DNA of 64,000 nucleotides from DAIOEK01 sp963708715 (GCA_963708715.1 CAVPSU010000002.1:1-64000); one strand, 5' to 3'. Positions 27,560-36,934 are shown, counted from the first letter of the stretch. Numbers and translations are program-made. The notes: generated by a model not told the origin, from the letters alone.

Positions 27560-29365
27560 ATGAACAGCGAAAAACGATTATTCTGGAAACGGGCAGTGTC
27601 TGTTGGCATACTGCTGGTCTTCGCGCTGACTCTGGCCTCACCCGCCGTAAACGCAACGCCCAGTGGTGAAAGTTATATCGTCACAGGGCAGAACATCGAT
27701 GAGGTTTCCGCGGCGGTTGGTCTGGTCGGGGGAACTGTTGTCGAGACCTTTAGTAGCATCACCGGGGTCCAGGCATATCTAACCCCGATGGAAGCACAGC
27801 AGTTGAGGGTTCAAGCCGGGGTAGACAGTGTCTTCCCGGATAGCGACGTCCAATTGCAGGGGGATGGCGATTGGGGAGAAGAAGGTGGATTGGATTCCCT
27901 CTCGCCCACCACGGATTATCCGGATGTCACCGGCGCCGATCAAGTCTGGGCGCAGGGTGTGACGGGTGAAGGTGTGACGGTCGCCTTGCTGGATACGGGC
28001 ATCGGTCTGCATCGAGGCGTCATCCGCGGGATAGATGAAAACCGTAAATCCCGGGTGGTTGCGTGGGTGGACCTGGTGGACAAGAAGAAGATCCCCACCG
28101 ACCCAAATGGTCACGGCACCCACATCGCGGGGATCATTGCCAATAGCCAGATGGGTGAAGATAATGAATGGAACGGTATGGCGCCCGGGGTGGACCTGGT
28201 CGGCATCCGTGTGCTGGATAAGAATGGCAAGGGAACCTACAAGACCGTCATCAAGGGAATCGATTGGGTGATCAGCCACAAGGATGAATTCAACATCCGC
28301 GTGATGAACCTGTCCCTGGTGGCGAATGTGCAGTCCCCTTACTGGGCGGATCCGCTGAATAAGGCGATCATGAAAGCCTGGTCTGAAGGGATCGTGGTGG
28401 TCGTGGCTGCCGGTAACACTGGCTCGAAAGCCATGACGGTGGGTGTGCCGGGTAACAATCCGTATGTGATCACGGCTGGCGCATTTACCGATAATTACAC
28501 TCCGAACGACTGGTCGGACGATTTCATCGCACCGTTTTCCGCGGCTGGTCCTACCCTGGACGGCTTCGTCAAACCGGATGTCATGGCTCCCGGGGCGCAC
28601 ATGGTCTCTACGATGCTGCCGAAGACAGTGATCGCCAAATCGCATGAGGCGAATCGAATCAGTAATCAATATTTTTCGATGGCTGGTACATCCCAGGCGG
28701 CTGGTGTCGTCTCGGGTGTGGCAGCCCTTGTGTTGGCAAACAATGGCGGTCTCTCACCGGATGAGGTGAAGTACCGGCTCATGTACACCTCCTTCCCCTG
28801 GACCAAACCCGATTCAGGAGATGCGCTTTACAGTGTCTGGCAGCAAGGCAGCGGTCGCATCAACGCACCGGATGCCGTTTTCGCAGACATCTCCGGTTCT
28901 GCCAACGGTGGAATGGATGTCCTGGCAGACATGGATGGCTCGGAGCATTACGAAGGCTATTCCTATTACGATGAATCAGATGGGATGTTCAAACTGCAAG
29001 GCGAGGAAGCAAATGGCGGCAGCTTCGGTCTGTGGAGCGGAAGCTTCGGCTTATGGAGTGGTTCCTTCGGTCTGTGGAGTGGGAGCTTCGGGCTCTGGTC
29101 CGGCAGCTTTGGTTTGTGGAGCGGTAGTTTTGGTCTGTGGAGCGGGTCATTTGGTCTGTGGAGTGGGTCCTTCGGACTGTGGTCGGGCGGGTATGGCACG
29201 TGGGCAGGCGGTCCGACCGCTTGGACGGGGAGCATACCGTGGAAAAATACTCCATTTGTTAAAACTACCTTCGCAGAAAGTTATGTAAATGGAACAGCTC
29301 AACCATCCACAGCGACAAAGGCAGCTATCTCCCTCTGGGTGGACGAACCCAAAAAGAAGAAATAA
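27560..29365 (+). CDS. Secreted S8 subtilisin-like protease with SGSFGLW tandem repeats
   Basis: A 601-residue extracellular serine protease. Signal peptide near residues 10-32 (VSVGILLVFALTLASPAVNA). A short propeptide-like domain follows, then the catalytic domain with Asp in VALLDTGIG, His in NGHGTHIAGI, Asn in VVAAGNTG and Ser in MAGTSQAAG (usual GTSMA has Gln here). After the protease domain come eight copies of a 7-residue repeat, then WTGSIPWKNTP and a basic tail. GGGAGA lies 8-9 bases before the ATG. No sortase motif or C-terminal membrane helix is seen. Codon choice differs between repeats. Confidence 0.92.
   Translation: MNSEKRLFWKRAVSVGILLVFALTLASPAVNATPSGESYIVTGQNIDEVSAAVGLVGGTVVETFSSITGVQAYLTPMEAQQLRVQAGVDSVFPDSDVQLQGDGDWGEEGGLDSLSPTTDYPDVTGADQVWAQGVTGEGVTVALLDTGIGLHRGVIRGIDENRKSRVVAWVDLVDKKKIPTDPNGHGTHIAGIIANSQMGEDNEWNGMAPGVDLVGIRVLDKNGKGTYKTVIKGIDWVISHKDEFNIRVMNLSLVANVQSPYWADPLNKAIMKAWSEGIVVVVAAGNTGSKAMTVGVPGNNPYVITAGAFTDNYTPNDWSDDFIAPFSAAGPTLDGFVKPDVMAPGAHMVSTMLPKTVIAKSHEANRISNQYFSMAGTSQAAGVVSGVAALVLANNGGLSPDEVKYRLMYTSFPWTKPDSGDALYSVWQQGSGRINAPDAVFADISGSANGGMDVLADMDGSEHYEGYSYYDESDGMFKLQGEEANGGSFGLWSGSFGLWSGSFGLWSGSFGLWSGSFGLWSGSFGLWSGSFGLWSGSFGLWSGGYGTWAGGPTAWTGSIPWKNTPFVKTTFAESYVNGTAQPSTATKAAISLWVDEPKKKK
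29015..29182 (+). repeat. Eight 21-bp in-frame tandem repeats in the S8 protease gene
   Basis: Each unit encodes (S/G)GSFGLW. Third-codon positions vary (Ser as AGC, AGT, TCC or TCA; Leu as CTG, CTC, TTA or TTG), so the protein repeat is kept by selection while the DNA has drifted. The next unit degenerates to SGGYGTW. Confidence 0.9.
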
Positions 29366-29389
29366 ACGATTTCCCTCCTCCTTGGAGAC

Positions 29390-29422
29390 GAAACAGAGAC
29401 GGGTAGTTCCCGTCTCTGTTTC
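29390..29422. terminator. Bidirectional terminator hairpin
   Basis: A perfect 14-bp stem, GAAACAGAGACGGG (29390-29403) with CCCGTCTCTGTTTC (29409-29422), loop TAGTT. It lies between the convergent protease and cyclase genes and covers the cyclase stop codon. Confidence 0.75.
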
Positions 29423-32400
29423 AATTTGGCGTTAATTCAGCCAGGTCGCCCCGTGCGCCGAACCGCTCAAAGACCGTACGAGCCTGGTCCCGTAGCCTGG
29501 TTGCCTCCCTGGGATCGTTCATTTTTTCGGATAACGCTGCACTCAACACCCAGTTTCGGGCTTGCTCCAACTCATCACCAGTCTGTTGGAATATCTCGTC
29601 TGATAGGAGTAAACGCATCTTCGCCAGCTTGAAATCGTTGACAGCCATCGCTACCCGGGCAGACAGACGGTAGGCGCGCGCTCGATCATCTGTGACCTTG
29701 TTTTCACCGTTGACCTCGTCTGTCAATTGGACGGCTTTCTCTGCACACTGCCGGGCACTTGCGATCTCCCCCCGCGCCAACCAGATCAATCCTTCATACA
29801 CCTTTAGATCAGCCAGCACTTCCTGCGAGTGGATTCCTGCAAAAAGTTCGGTTCCCTTCAGAGCGAAGTCCATGGCCTGGTCGAGGCGACCTGTCAGGTA
29901 ATTGAGTTTAGTGAGATGAAGATGGATCATGGCAATATGGTAAGTCAGATTCAATTGAGTCGCCTGGTCGAGAGCTTTGGTCAGGTTTTGTCCCGCGTCA
30001 GTCAGATCGCCCCGGTCGATCATCAGCAATCCGAGGTTGGATAAGACGTTCACCTCGCCTTCCACATCTCCGACCTGTTGGTGGCTTTTCAGGCTGCGCT
30101 GGAAACTGGCGAGGGCATCATCCCAATGTCCCATCTTCCATTGAAGCAATCCCAGGTTATTACTGGAGCGGGAGACAGCCACCTGGTCACCGATCTTCTC
30201 ACGCAGAGTAATGCTCCGTTCCAGGAATTGGATGGATTCATCGAAGCGGCTTTGTTGATAATACACACCCGCGATCCGATTACAAAAAGAAGCGTACAGA
30301 GCTGGTTGGCGGCTCTCATCAAGCTGCTGCAACCCGGTGAGCATCGTCTGCTCTGCTTCAGCCAGGTTTCCCTGGCGAAACTGCACCCAACCGAGATCAT
30401 GCATCTGGAATATTGCCTCGATTGGATCGGTGTTCTCAGTACGTTTAAGGATTTCCCGTGCTTGAGATAATTGTTCAAGGGCATCGGGATACATACCCAG
30501 TTTCTCGTATACTTCAGCCATCAGGCGATGCGTCCGGGAGAGCTGCAGATAATCTTCCTTGCTGCATACACCTTCTTCCAACCGTTGGATGGCTTTAGTG
30601 TAGGATCCGAGGGCAGGCTGATACTCCCCCCGAAATACCTGCATCGTTCCAAGACCAGAGTACACCTCGGCTGCCTGGTGATGCTGATGCGGAATTGTAG
30701 CCAGGAGGGCTTCTGCTTGATTGAAGTAACTCCGCGCCTGATCGATCGCATATTTCTCCGCTGATAATGTACCCGCGCGGATGCTGTAAAAAAGCGCCTT
30801 GGAGCCGTTTGAGCTGTACAAATAATGTTGGGCGAGCACGTCCATCTGTTCATCCACCCGCGATTCATATAGTGCTTCCATGGATTCGCCGATCAATCCA
30901 TGCAACTCTCTCTTATCACCGGAAAGAATCGAACTGTAAATGGTATCAGACATCAGGATATGGGTAAACCTGAAATCTTGACCTTTGAAATCAGAATACC
31001 TGTCAAGAATGCCACGATCCACCAATTGCTGGAGGATCTCTTCGAAAAGAAGGGGATCGGTTATGCGGAGGACATCACGCAGGAGATGCGAGTTAAAATC
31101 ACGGCCAATGATTGACGCCACCTGTAACATGCGACGCTGGACCTCGCTAAGCCGGTCAAAGCGGGACATGATCAACCCCTGGATCGTATCTGGGATGCTG
31201 ATTGCCAATTCGGTTACAGCTTTATCTGCGGATTTCCACCCCTGCCCCTCCTGATGAAGGATTATCCCTTGCTCGATGAATGTCCGGACAAGCTCTTCGA
31301 TAAAGAATGGATTACCATTTCCCAAATGGATGATCTGATCCAGAACGACCGTTGTTATATCTCCGGGCGTAAGCAGATACTTTACCAATTGAACCGAGGA
31401 ATTTTCATTCAATCGCTCAAGCGAGATTTTTGTAAGGAAGTCAGCATTCCCTACAGACGCGACTTTCAAAAATCGAGCGATACCTTCATCCGTGGTCGTT
31501 CGAGTGGTAACGATCACCAGTACAGGAGATTGTCTGAGCTTATTTAAGATGAAACCTAAGAATTGAAGGGAGGATTCATCTGCCCAGTGCATATCTTCGA
31601 ATATCAGAACAAGTGGGTGGCGTCCGGCAGCCTGGAGAAGGACCTCCCGAATTACCGTAAACACTTCCCTCTGTAATTGTTCAGGATCGAGAAAACCGAG
31701 CCGTGTTTGTTTAAATTCCGCTTGAGGTAACGACCCCAGCACCCACAATAAGAGCTGAACCGTCTCTGGTTTACTATAGTGCGGTATTTTTTCTATGTGT
31801 TTGGAAATTTGCTTGATCAATTCTGTCTGGCTTTCGCCACCAGATAGATTGAGGTAATGCCGAAGTATGTCCTGCAGGACCCAATATTGAATCGTTTTCT
31901 TATAGGTGTAACAATGACCGGTAATTGATATTCGACCGCGTTCATGGAGTGCGGTCCTGTACTCGTTAATTAATCGGCTTTTCCCAATCCCTGCCTCGCC
32001 ATCGATAACAACAATTTTGCCAGACTGGAGGTGTTCCACCATGTCGCTCTTTGCCATTAATTCGGCCAATTCTACGTCCCGTCCGATCATTGGACTATAA
32101 ATCGTCCTTACCTGGCTTGTGTTCTGATCCACACCGATGAGCCTAACGAGTTGATAGGCGGGTATTGGATTGTCGTACCCTTTCAACCAAAATGGTCCAG
32201 CGGGTTGAAATTCTGCCAAGTCCTGTACGCGCTGATGAACGGTTTCGCTGACCAGAATAACCCCGGGATTTGCCTCGCCAAGCAGCCGGCTGGTCAAGTT
32301 AACCGTGTCACCAATGGCTGTGTAATTCAGCAACATATTCGAGCCAATGCCTCCCACGATCACTTCCCCGCTGTGCAAGGCTATATGCATGGATAATTGC

Positions 32401-32918
32401 AATTCTTTCTTGATGTGAGACCCGTACCGCTCATGGATCTGGTGGTTAAATTGGCGGATGTCATTCATCATATCGGAAGCCGACCGAAGAGCCAGCTCAG
32501 GATGGTTCTCGTGTCCGATGGGAGCCCCGAAAATCGCCATGAGACCATCGCCCATCATTTTATCCACCATGCCATCATATTTGTATACGTCTTTGATGAG
32601 CATATTCATAAATTGCTGAATGATCAAAAAAACCTCTTCGGTGTCAAGCATTCGGGATAGTACCGTGAAACCGGAAAGGTCTGCGAATAGAATCGACACC
32701 GTTCGCCTCTGACCTGCTGCATTCAAACCCGCCACCCGGAATCGTTCCATCAGGTCTGCCCCTATCATCACACCCACCGTCTCAGGTAGATATTCCTGTG
32801 AAGCAGCCGATGCAACGAGGGATGAAGTGTCCACGGGTAGTTTGTTTCCACAATTTCCACAAAACCGCATCCCGGGGGGATTATTAAAACCGCAGTGCAG
32901 GCAAAGCAATGTCGACAT
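29421..32918 (-). CDS. Zinc-ribbon / adenylate-guanylate cyclase / AAA ATPase / TPR regulator
   Basis: A 1165-residue multidomain protein. Residues 5-24 form a double-CxxC zinc ribbon (CLHCGFNNPPGMRFCGNCG). A class III cyclase domain spans about 68-265: metal aspartates in ILFADLSGFT and KMMGDGLMAIFG, and the catalytic Asn/Arg in GDTVNLTSRL, so it looks active. A STAND-type ATPase follows, with Walker A GEAGIGKSRL near 310 and Walker B-like LVLIFEDMHWADESS. The last 500 residues are tandem TPR repeats. It probably makes cAMP or cGMP in response to a ligand or partner bound by the TPRs. No helix-turn-helix domain is seen at the end. Confidence 0.9.
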   Translation of the reverse strand: MSTLLCLHCGFNNPPGMRFCGNCGNKLPVDTSSLVASAASQEYLPETVGVMIGADLMERFRVAGLNAAGQRRTVSILFADLSGFTVLSRMLDTEEVFLIIQQFMNMLIKDVYKYDGMVDKMMGDGLMAIFGAPIGHENHPELALRSASDMMNDIRQFNHQIHERYGSHIKKELQLSMHIALHSGEVIVGGIGSNMLLNYTAIGDTVNLTSRLLGEANPGVILVSETVHQRVQDLAEFQPAGPFWLKGYDNPIPAYQLVRLIGVDQNTSQVRTIYSPMIGRDVELAELMAKSDMVEHLQSGKIVVIDGEAGIGKSRLINEYRTALHERGRISITGHCYTYKKTIQYWVLQDILRHYLNLSGGESQTELIKQISKHIEKIPHYSKPETVQLLLWVLGSLPQAEFKQTRLGFLDPEQLQREVFTVIREVLLQAAGRHPLVLIFEDMHWADESSLQFLGFILNKLRQSPVLVIVTTRTTTDEGIARFLKVASVGNADFLTKISLERLNENSSVQLVKYLLTPGDITTVVLDQIIHLGNGNPFFIEELVRTFIEQGIILHQEGQGWKSADKAVTELAISIPDTIQGLIMSRFDRLSEVQRRMLQVASIIGRDFNSHLLRDVLRITDPLLFEEILQQLVDRGILDRYSDFKGQDFRFTHILMSDTIYSSILSGDKRELHGLIGESMEALYESRVDEQMDVLAQHYLYSSNGSKALFYSIRAGTLSAEKYAIDQARSYFNQAEALLATIPHQHHQAAEVYSGLGTMQVFRGEYQPALGSYTKAIQRLEEGVCSKEDYLQLSRTHRLMAEVYEKLGMYPDALEQLSQAREILKRTENTDPIEAIFQMHDLGWVQFRQGNLAEAEQTMLTGLQQLDESRQPALYASFCNRIAGVYYQQSRFDESIQFLERSITLREKIGDQVAVSRSSNNLGLLQWKMGHWDDALASFQRSLKSHQQVGDVEGEVNVLSNLGLLMIDRGDLTDAGQNLTKALDQATQLNLTYHIAMIHLHLTKLNYLTGRLDQAMDFALKGTELFAGIHSQEVLADLKVYEGLIWLARGEIASARQCAEKAVQLTDEVNGENKVTDDRARAYRLSARVAMAVNDFKLAKMRLLLSDEIFQQTGDELEQARNWVLSAALSEKMNDPREATRLRDQARTVFERFGARGDLAELTPN

Positions 32919-33061
32919 CTTATTTGATCACCTTGGTGCTAACCAAATCAACAATAACGTATATTCACCATGAAGACCGACTTATTCATTTCCTATACTA
33001 TAATCGTTCCTAAGAGGCACCCATAACGACTGTATGGCAATTGTAAGGCAAATTTTATCCA

Positions 33062-34066
33062 ATGATTCAATCAACGAGTAATCCGACCGAAATGCTCCCA
33101 AGTTTCTTTATTGGGCAAATACCGGTATACGGCAAAGTGATTCTGGCGCCAATGGATGGATTATCAGACCTTCCGACCCGGTCTTTAGCACGGGAATTTG
33201 GATCTGCACTCAGTTATACAGAATTTCTAAATACGATCGACATATTGAACCAGAATCGGGATATCCATGAACGAATGTCTTTTCTGGAAGCGGAGAGACC
33301 AGTGATATTTCAATTGCTGGATCAGGATCCGATCCGAATGCTCCAGGCAGCCCAAATGGTAATGGTTCATCACCCGGATGCTATTGACATCAATTTGGGC
33401 TGTCCGTCGAGAGCCATCACAAGCCGGGGAGCCGGTGCTGCATTAATGCAAAAACCAGAAGTGATCGGTAAGGCTATTTCGCTCCTCGTCAAAAATATTC
33501 CAGTCCCCATCACGGCTAAGATCCGCCTCGGATGGGACGATAAGAACATGAATTACCTTGAAATCGCTCATATTATTGAGGATTCAGGTGGCTCCCTTGT
33601 CGCCGTTCACGGCAGAACCAGAGCACAGGCATACCAGGGATCTGCGGTCTGGGAACCCATCGGTGAAGTGAAACAGGCTCTCCGTATCCCCGTGCTGGCA
33701 AATGGAGATATAAGGACCCCAACTGATATAACTAATGCCCTTGAACAAACCGGCTGCGATGGAGTAATGATCGGCCGAGCGGCCCTGGGAAATCCCTGGT
33801 TGTTCGCGAGAAGAGATATCTCAACAATAGGTATCGATGAAACCATTGAAACGATCTATCGACATCTCGATAAAATGATATCTTTCTATGGTGAAATCGC
33901 GGGAGTCTTATTCTTTCGTAAGCATCTAAAAGCCTATATCAAGCAATTCAATATCAAAAGATCCGAAATGGTGGCATTGATGACCGTACCGGACAGAAAT
34001 GATGTGTCCATTCACTTGAACCAGCTCAAGATCCGAATTCAATCTCGGGAGGACGATGAGAACTGA
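33062..34066 (+). CDS. dus: tRNA-dihydrouridine synthase
   Basis: FMN enzyme that reduces uridine to dihydrouridine in the tRNA D-loop. Residues 24-36 (GKVILAPMDGLSD) start the TIM barrel. Catalytic Cys is in IDINLGCPSRAITSRGAGAA, and flavin-phosphate residues are in VLANGDIRTP and GVMIGRAALGNPW. 334 residues, normal for the DusA/B/C family; I cannot say which subtype. It overlaps trmH by 11 bases, giving a two-gene tRNA/rRNA modification operon. Confidence 0.93.
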   Translation: MIQSTSNPTEMLPSFFIGQIPVYGKVILAPMDGLSDLPTRSLAREFGSALSYTEFLNTIDILNQNRDIHERMSFLEAERPVIFQLLDQDPIRMLQAAQMVMVHHPDAIDINLGCPSRAITSRGAGAALMQKPEVIGKAISLLVKNIPVPITAKIRLGWDDKNMNYLEIAHIIEDSGGSLVAVHGRTRAQAYQGSAVWEPIGEVKQALRIPVLANGDIRTPTDITNALEQTGCDGVMIGRAALGNPWLFARRDISTIGIDETIETIYRHLDKMISFYGEIAGVLFFRKHLKAYIKQFNIKRSEMVALMTVPDRNDVSIHLNQLKIRIQSREDDEN

Positions 34067-34706
34067 GACCGTGTTTCGTCAATGTGTACGCAAAGCTTGC
34101 ATGTTTCGATTTCCAGGACCGGATGGCGATGCCTTTCCGTGCCCAAAGTGTGGTTCCGCCACAAATGTTGTTGCCCTTTTACCAATCCATGATCTCGATT
34201 CCATTCAATCATCACCGGATCGAGTAAATGATTTATGTCTGGAAGCAGGACTTGATAATATTCGAAGTATCTTAAATGTCGGCTCCATTTTCCGGACTGC
34301 AGACGGGGTCGGTATTCAACATGTTCATTTGTTTGGCATCTCCCCCTCTCCGGCACATCCTCAGATGAAGAAAACCGCGCTTGGGGCAGATCAGATGATC
34401 CCGTGGACTCAACATTGGGATGGGTTATCTGCGGTAAGGGAAAAGAAAAAAGAAGGATTTGTTGTCTGGTCTTTGGAAAAGAACCGGATTTCTGTAAACT
34501 TATTTTCGACTTCCCTGCCGGATCATGGAAATAAAATGATCCTCATCGTCGGCAATGAAAACAATGGGATTGATCCAGGAATTCTGGCAGAGAGTGATCA
34601 GGTAGTCCATTTGCCGATGGCAGGTAGCAAAGAGTCCTTGAATGTAGCGAACGCTTTTGCCATCGCCACCTACTGGTTGAAATTTGGTATCGCAACCGGT
34701 GCGTAA
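34056..34706 (+). CDS. TrmH/SpoU-family RNA ribose methyltransferase with N-terminal zinc ribbon
   Basis: A 216-residue SPOUT methyltransferase. The knot motifs are clear: motif 1 NIRSILNVGSIFRTADG, motif 2 ILIVGNENNGIDPGIL, motif 3 LPMAGSKESLNVANAFAIA. Before the SPOUT domain is an about 45-residue extension with Cys residues (FRQCVRKACMF and FPCPKCGS) that looks like a zinc ribbon, presumably for RNA binding. The start ATG 34056 lies inside the end of dus. Target RNA and position unknown. Confidence 0.88.
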   Translation: MRTETVFRQCVRKACMFRFPGPDGDAFPCPKCGSATNVVALLPIHDLDSIQSSPDRVNDLCLEAGLDNIRSILNVGSIFRTADGVGIQHVHLFGISPSPAHPQMKKTALGADQMIPWTQHWDGLSAVREKKKEGFVVWSLEKNRISVNLFSTSLPDHGNKMILIVGNENNGIDPGILAESDQVVHLPMAGSKESLNVANAFAIATYWLKFGIATGA

Positions 34707-34707
34707 T

Positions 34708-35148
34708 ATGATCAATAATGGGCTAACACCTCGTCGGTTATTTGCCTTCCTAGCTCCCAGGATCTTGATTAGCATTGTCACTTTTTGGAATATTCTATGC
34801 GCAATTGAGTTTATTATTAATCCCGAAGGGTATTTGGCTGCTTTTGATCTCGGAGGCAACTCGGGGATCGCTGTCATACGTTCCGTGGGTATCTTGTTTT
34901 TAATGTGGAGTGTCCCATATATCCTTGCTATCATCCACCCTTATCGCTGGCGAATCCTGGTTATCACGGCAATCGTTATGCAGTCGATCGGATGCATAGG
35001 AGAAATTTGGATCCGCTCACAAATCCATGCAGCTTCCATGATGAGTTCATCCATCCAGCGGTTTATTGTTTTTGACCTTGCAGGTCTCTTCCTATTAATC
35101 CTCTCGTTCCTGCTTGTACTCAATTCCAGGAGATCTTACTATGTCTGA
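34708..35148 (+). CDS. Four-helix membrane protein of unknown function
   Basis: A 146-residue protein with four predicted transmembrane helices (for example ILISIVTFWNILCAIEFII and FIVFDLAGLFLLILSFLLVL). I do not recognise the family. The start ATG 34708 is one base after the trmH stop and its end overlaps the start of the rhodanese gene by 8 bases. All four genes from dus to rhodanese are therefore probably one transcript. Confidence 0.6.
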   Translation: MINNGLTPRRLFAFLAPRILISIVTFWNILCAIEFIINPEGYLAAFDLGGNSGIAVIRSVGILFLMWSVPYILAIIHPYRWRILVITAIVMQSIGCIGEIWIRSQIHAASMMSSSIQRFIVFDLAGLFLLILSFLLVLNSRRSYYV

Positions 35149-35989
35149 CATACTCATCGAAACTCAACAACTCGAAGAACACCTCGCCGATCCAAATTGG
35201 GTTGTCATAGACTGCCGTTTCGAGCTCGCCGATCCGACATCTGGTATAGAACAGTACCAGGAAGGACATATACCGGGCGCGTATTACGCTGACCTGAACA
35301 TCGATCTGTCTTCCAAACCAACTCCAATCAGCGGCAGACACCCGTTACCAAAGATCGAGCGCTTTCAAAAATTACTACAATCGTGGGGAATTCAACCGGA
35401 AACCCAGGTGGTCACCTATGATTCTGAAGGTGGCGCTATGGCTGCCGGGAGGCTTTGGTGGCTCATTCGAGCATGCGGACACACGAAAGTATCGCTCTTA
35501 AATGGCGGTTTCCCAAAATGGCTTCTGGAAGATCGGCGTCTGGATGCAGAAATTCCTGATCCGAGACAAACATCTACGATTGAATATTCCTTTCTCTCAA
35601 ACTGGATACTGACTCCACAGGATGTGGATATATTGCGAAAAGACCCAGACTGGCTGGTGGTTGATGCGAGGGCGGAAAATCGATTTTACGCAGCTCAAGA
35701 AGTGATTGATATTACTGCCGGACATATCCCGGGTGCAAAGAATTTAGCATATGGTTCCTTACTACATCCTGATGGAACCTATAAAAACCCTGAAGAGCTT
35801 AATAGACAATATTCTGCGCTGCTCGGAACGATACAACCAGACCATACCGTGTTCTATTGCGGATCAGGCGTTACTTCGGTCATTCATCTCATCGCGATGG
35901 AACATGCCGGCATTGAGGTTGGAAAATTATTTCCCGGTTCCTGGAGTGAATGGATCCGTGACCCGAACCGAGAAATTGCCGTTAAATAA
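35141..35989 (+). CDS. Two-domain rhodanese sulfurtransferase (SseA type)
   Basis: Thiosulfate or 3-mercaptopyruvate sulfurtransferase, 282 residues. Two rhodanese domains are present, each with a GHIPGA motif (EGHIPGAYYADLN and AGHIPGAKNLAYG). The active-site Cys is in the second domain, VFYCGSGVTS; the CGSGVT loop favours 3-mercaptopyruvate. The first domain has no Cys at the matching place, as is usual. I chose ATG 35141 with AGGAG 8 bases upstream; it overlaps the previous gene. Probably cytoplasmic. Confidence 0.9.
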   Translation: MSDILIETQQLEEHLADPNWVVIDCRFELADPTSGIEQYQEGHIPGAYYADLNIDLSSKPTPISGRHPLPKIERFQKLLQSWGIQPETQVVTYDSEGGAMAAGRLWWLIRACGHTKVSLLNGGFPKWLLEDRRLDAEIPDPRQTSTIEYSFLSNWILTPQDVDILRKDPDWLVVDARAENRFYAAQEVIDITAGHIPGAKNLAYGSLLHPDGTYKNPEELNRQYSALLGTIQPDHTVFYCGSGVTSVIHLIAMEHAGIEVGKLFPGSWSEWIRDPNREIAVK

Positions 35990-36024
35990 TAATTGCCAGG
36001 CTCTAGATGAGCCTGGCAATTATT
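35988..36024. terminator. Bidirectional terminator hairpin
   Basis: A perfect 16-bp stem AATAATTGCCAGGCTC (35988-36003) with GAGCCTGGCAATTATT (36009-36024), loop TAGAT. It lies between the convergent sulfurtransferase and modA genes. The A/T-rich ends give a U-tract in both directions. Confidence 0.8.
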
Positions 36025-36040
36025 TATTCTATTAACAGTC

Positions 36041-36934
36041 TTACTTGACTGATATAAATCCATATTTTGCGAGGATCTCCTGCCCTGTCGAGGACATTAC
36101 AAATTCGACAAACATTTCTGCCAATTCGGGTGTCTTGCTATTATTCAATGCGGCAATTGGATATTTGGCGACAGTATTTAGTGCATCGGGAATCGCAAGC
36201 ATGTCTACTTTGTTCTTTGCATCCCCGGTTACATCACTGAAGTAAACAATACCCGCATCGGCTTCTCCAAGAGATACTTTGGCGAGAACTGATTTGACAT
36301 TATCTTCATAGGAAACTACATTTTTTAGAACCAAATCCTGAAAATCGACGCCAAAAGTGTGATCGGCGGCCGCTTTTGTCAGGAATTCAATTGAATATTG
36401 ACCAACCGGGACTTCTTTGGCAGCCAATACCAGTTTGAGCTTCGGTTTTGACAGATCCTTTATATCTTTCATTCCTGCCGGATTTTGTTTCGGGTAAATA
36501 ACCACCAGCTTGTTTTCAGCGAAGACTTTTTGTGTTTCTTGCGTCACCTGCCCCAATTCGATCACTGCATCCATATATTTCTTACTGGCGCTGGCAAACA
36601 CATCGACCGGAGCATCCTGTTGGATCTGTTGCGCTAATTGTTGTGATCCACCAAAACCAAATTCTACTGTGGTGTTGGGATTTTTTTGTTCGAACAATTT
36701 TCCGATTTCGGTAAATGATTCCGTTAAAGATGCGGCAGCCAGAACTATAATTTTCCCTTCCGGTACTTCAACTGTGGGAACAACGACGGGAGCGGCAGTT
36801 GGAAGTTGTGTTGCTGCAATGGTCGGCTCAGGAACGGGAGGAATGGTTGGTTGTGACGCTACCGACGCTTGAGAACAGCCAGCAAGCAGTATGGCAAATA
36901 ATATAAACAGCGACAAGATCTTCTGCTTTTTCAT
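36041..36934 (-). CDS. modA: Molybdate ABC transporter substrate-binding lipoprotein ModA
   Basis: Captures molybdate or tungstate outside the membrane. The N-terminus has a lipoprotein signal with lipobox LLAGCS. A Pro/Thr/Val linker follows, and then the binding protein: VLAAASLTESFTEIGKLFE (first oxyanion contact Ser), FGFGGSQQLAQQIQQDAPVD and FASASKKYMDAV, then the hinge region and VVSYEDNVKSVLAKVSLGEA. 297 residues including the signal. It stands alone, 29 kb from modB, but shares the operator of the padR-modB operon. No modC is seen in the window. Confidence 0.93.
   Translation of the reverse strand: MKKQKILSLFILFAILLAGCSQASVASQPTIPPVPEPTIAATQLPTAAPVVVPTVEVPEGKIIVLAAASLTESFTEIGKLFEQKNPNTTVEFGFGGSQQLAQQIQQDAPVDVFASASKKYMDAVIELGQVTQETQKVFAENKLVVIYPKQNPAGMKDIKDLSKPKLKLVLAAKEVPVGQYSIEFLTKAAADHTFGVDFQDLVLKNVVSYEDNVKSVLAKVSLGEADAGIVYFSDVTGDAKNKVDMLAIPDALNTVAKYPIAALNNSKTPELAEMFVEFVMSSTGQEILAKYGFISVK

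Noticed and set aside
27779..28669. 296-codon antisense frame inside the S8 protease gene
   Set aside because: It covers the catalytic domain in reverse; His/Arg-rich product typical of an antisense shadow.
28966..29235. Antisense frame made of Pro/Leu/His repeats, and a possible CRISPR-like array, at the 21-bp repeats
   Set aside because: The repeats are contiguous without spacers and encode SGSFGLW in the protease frame, so they are coding tandem repeats.
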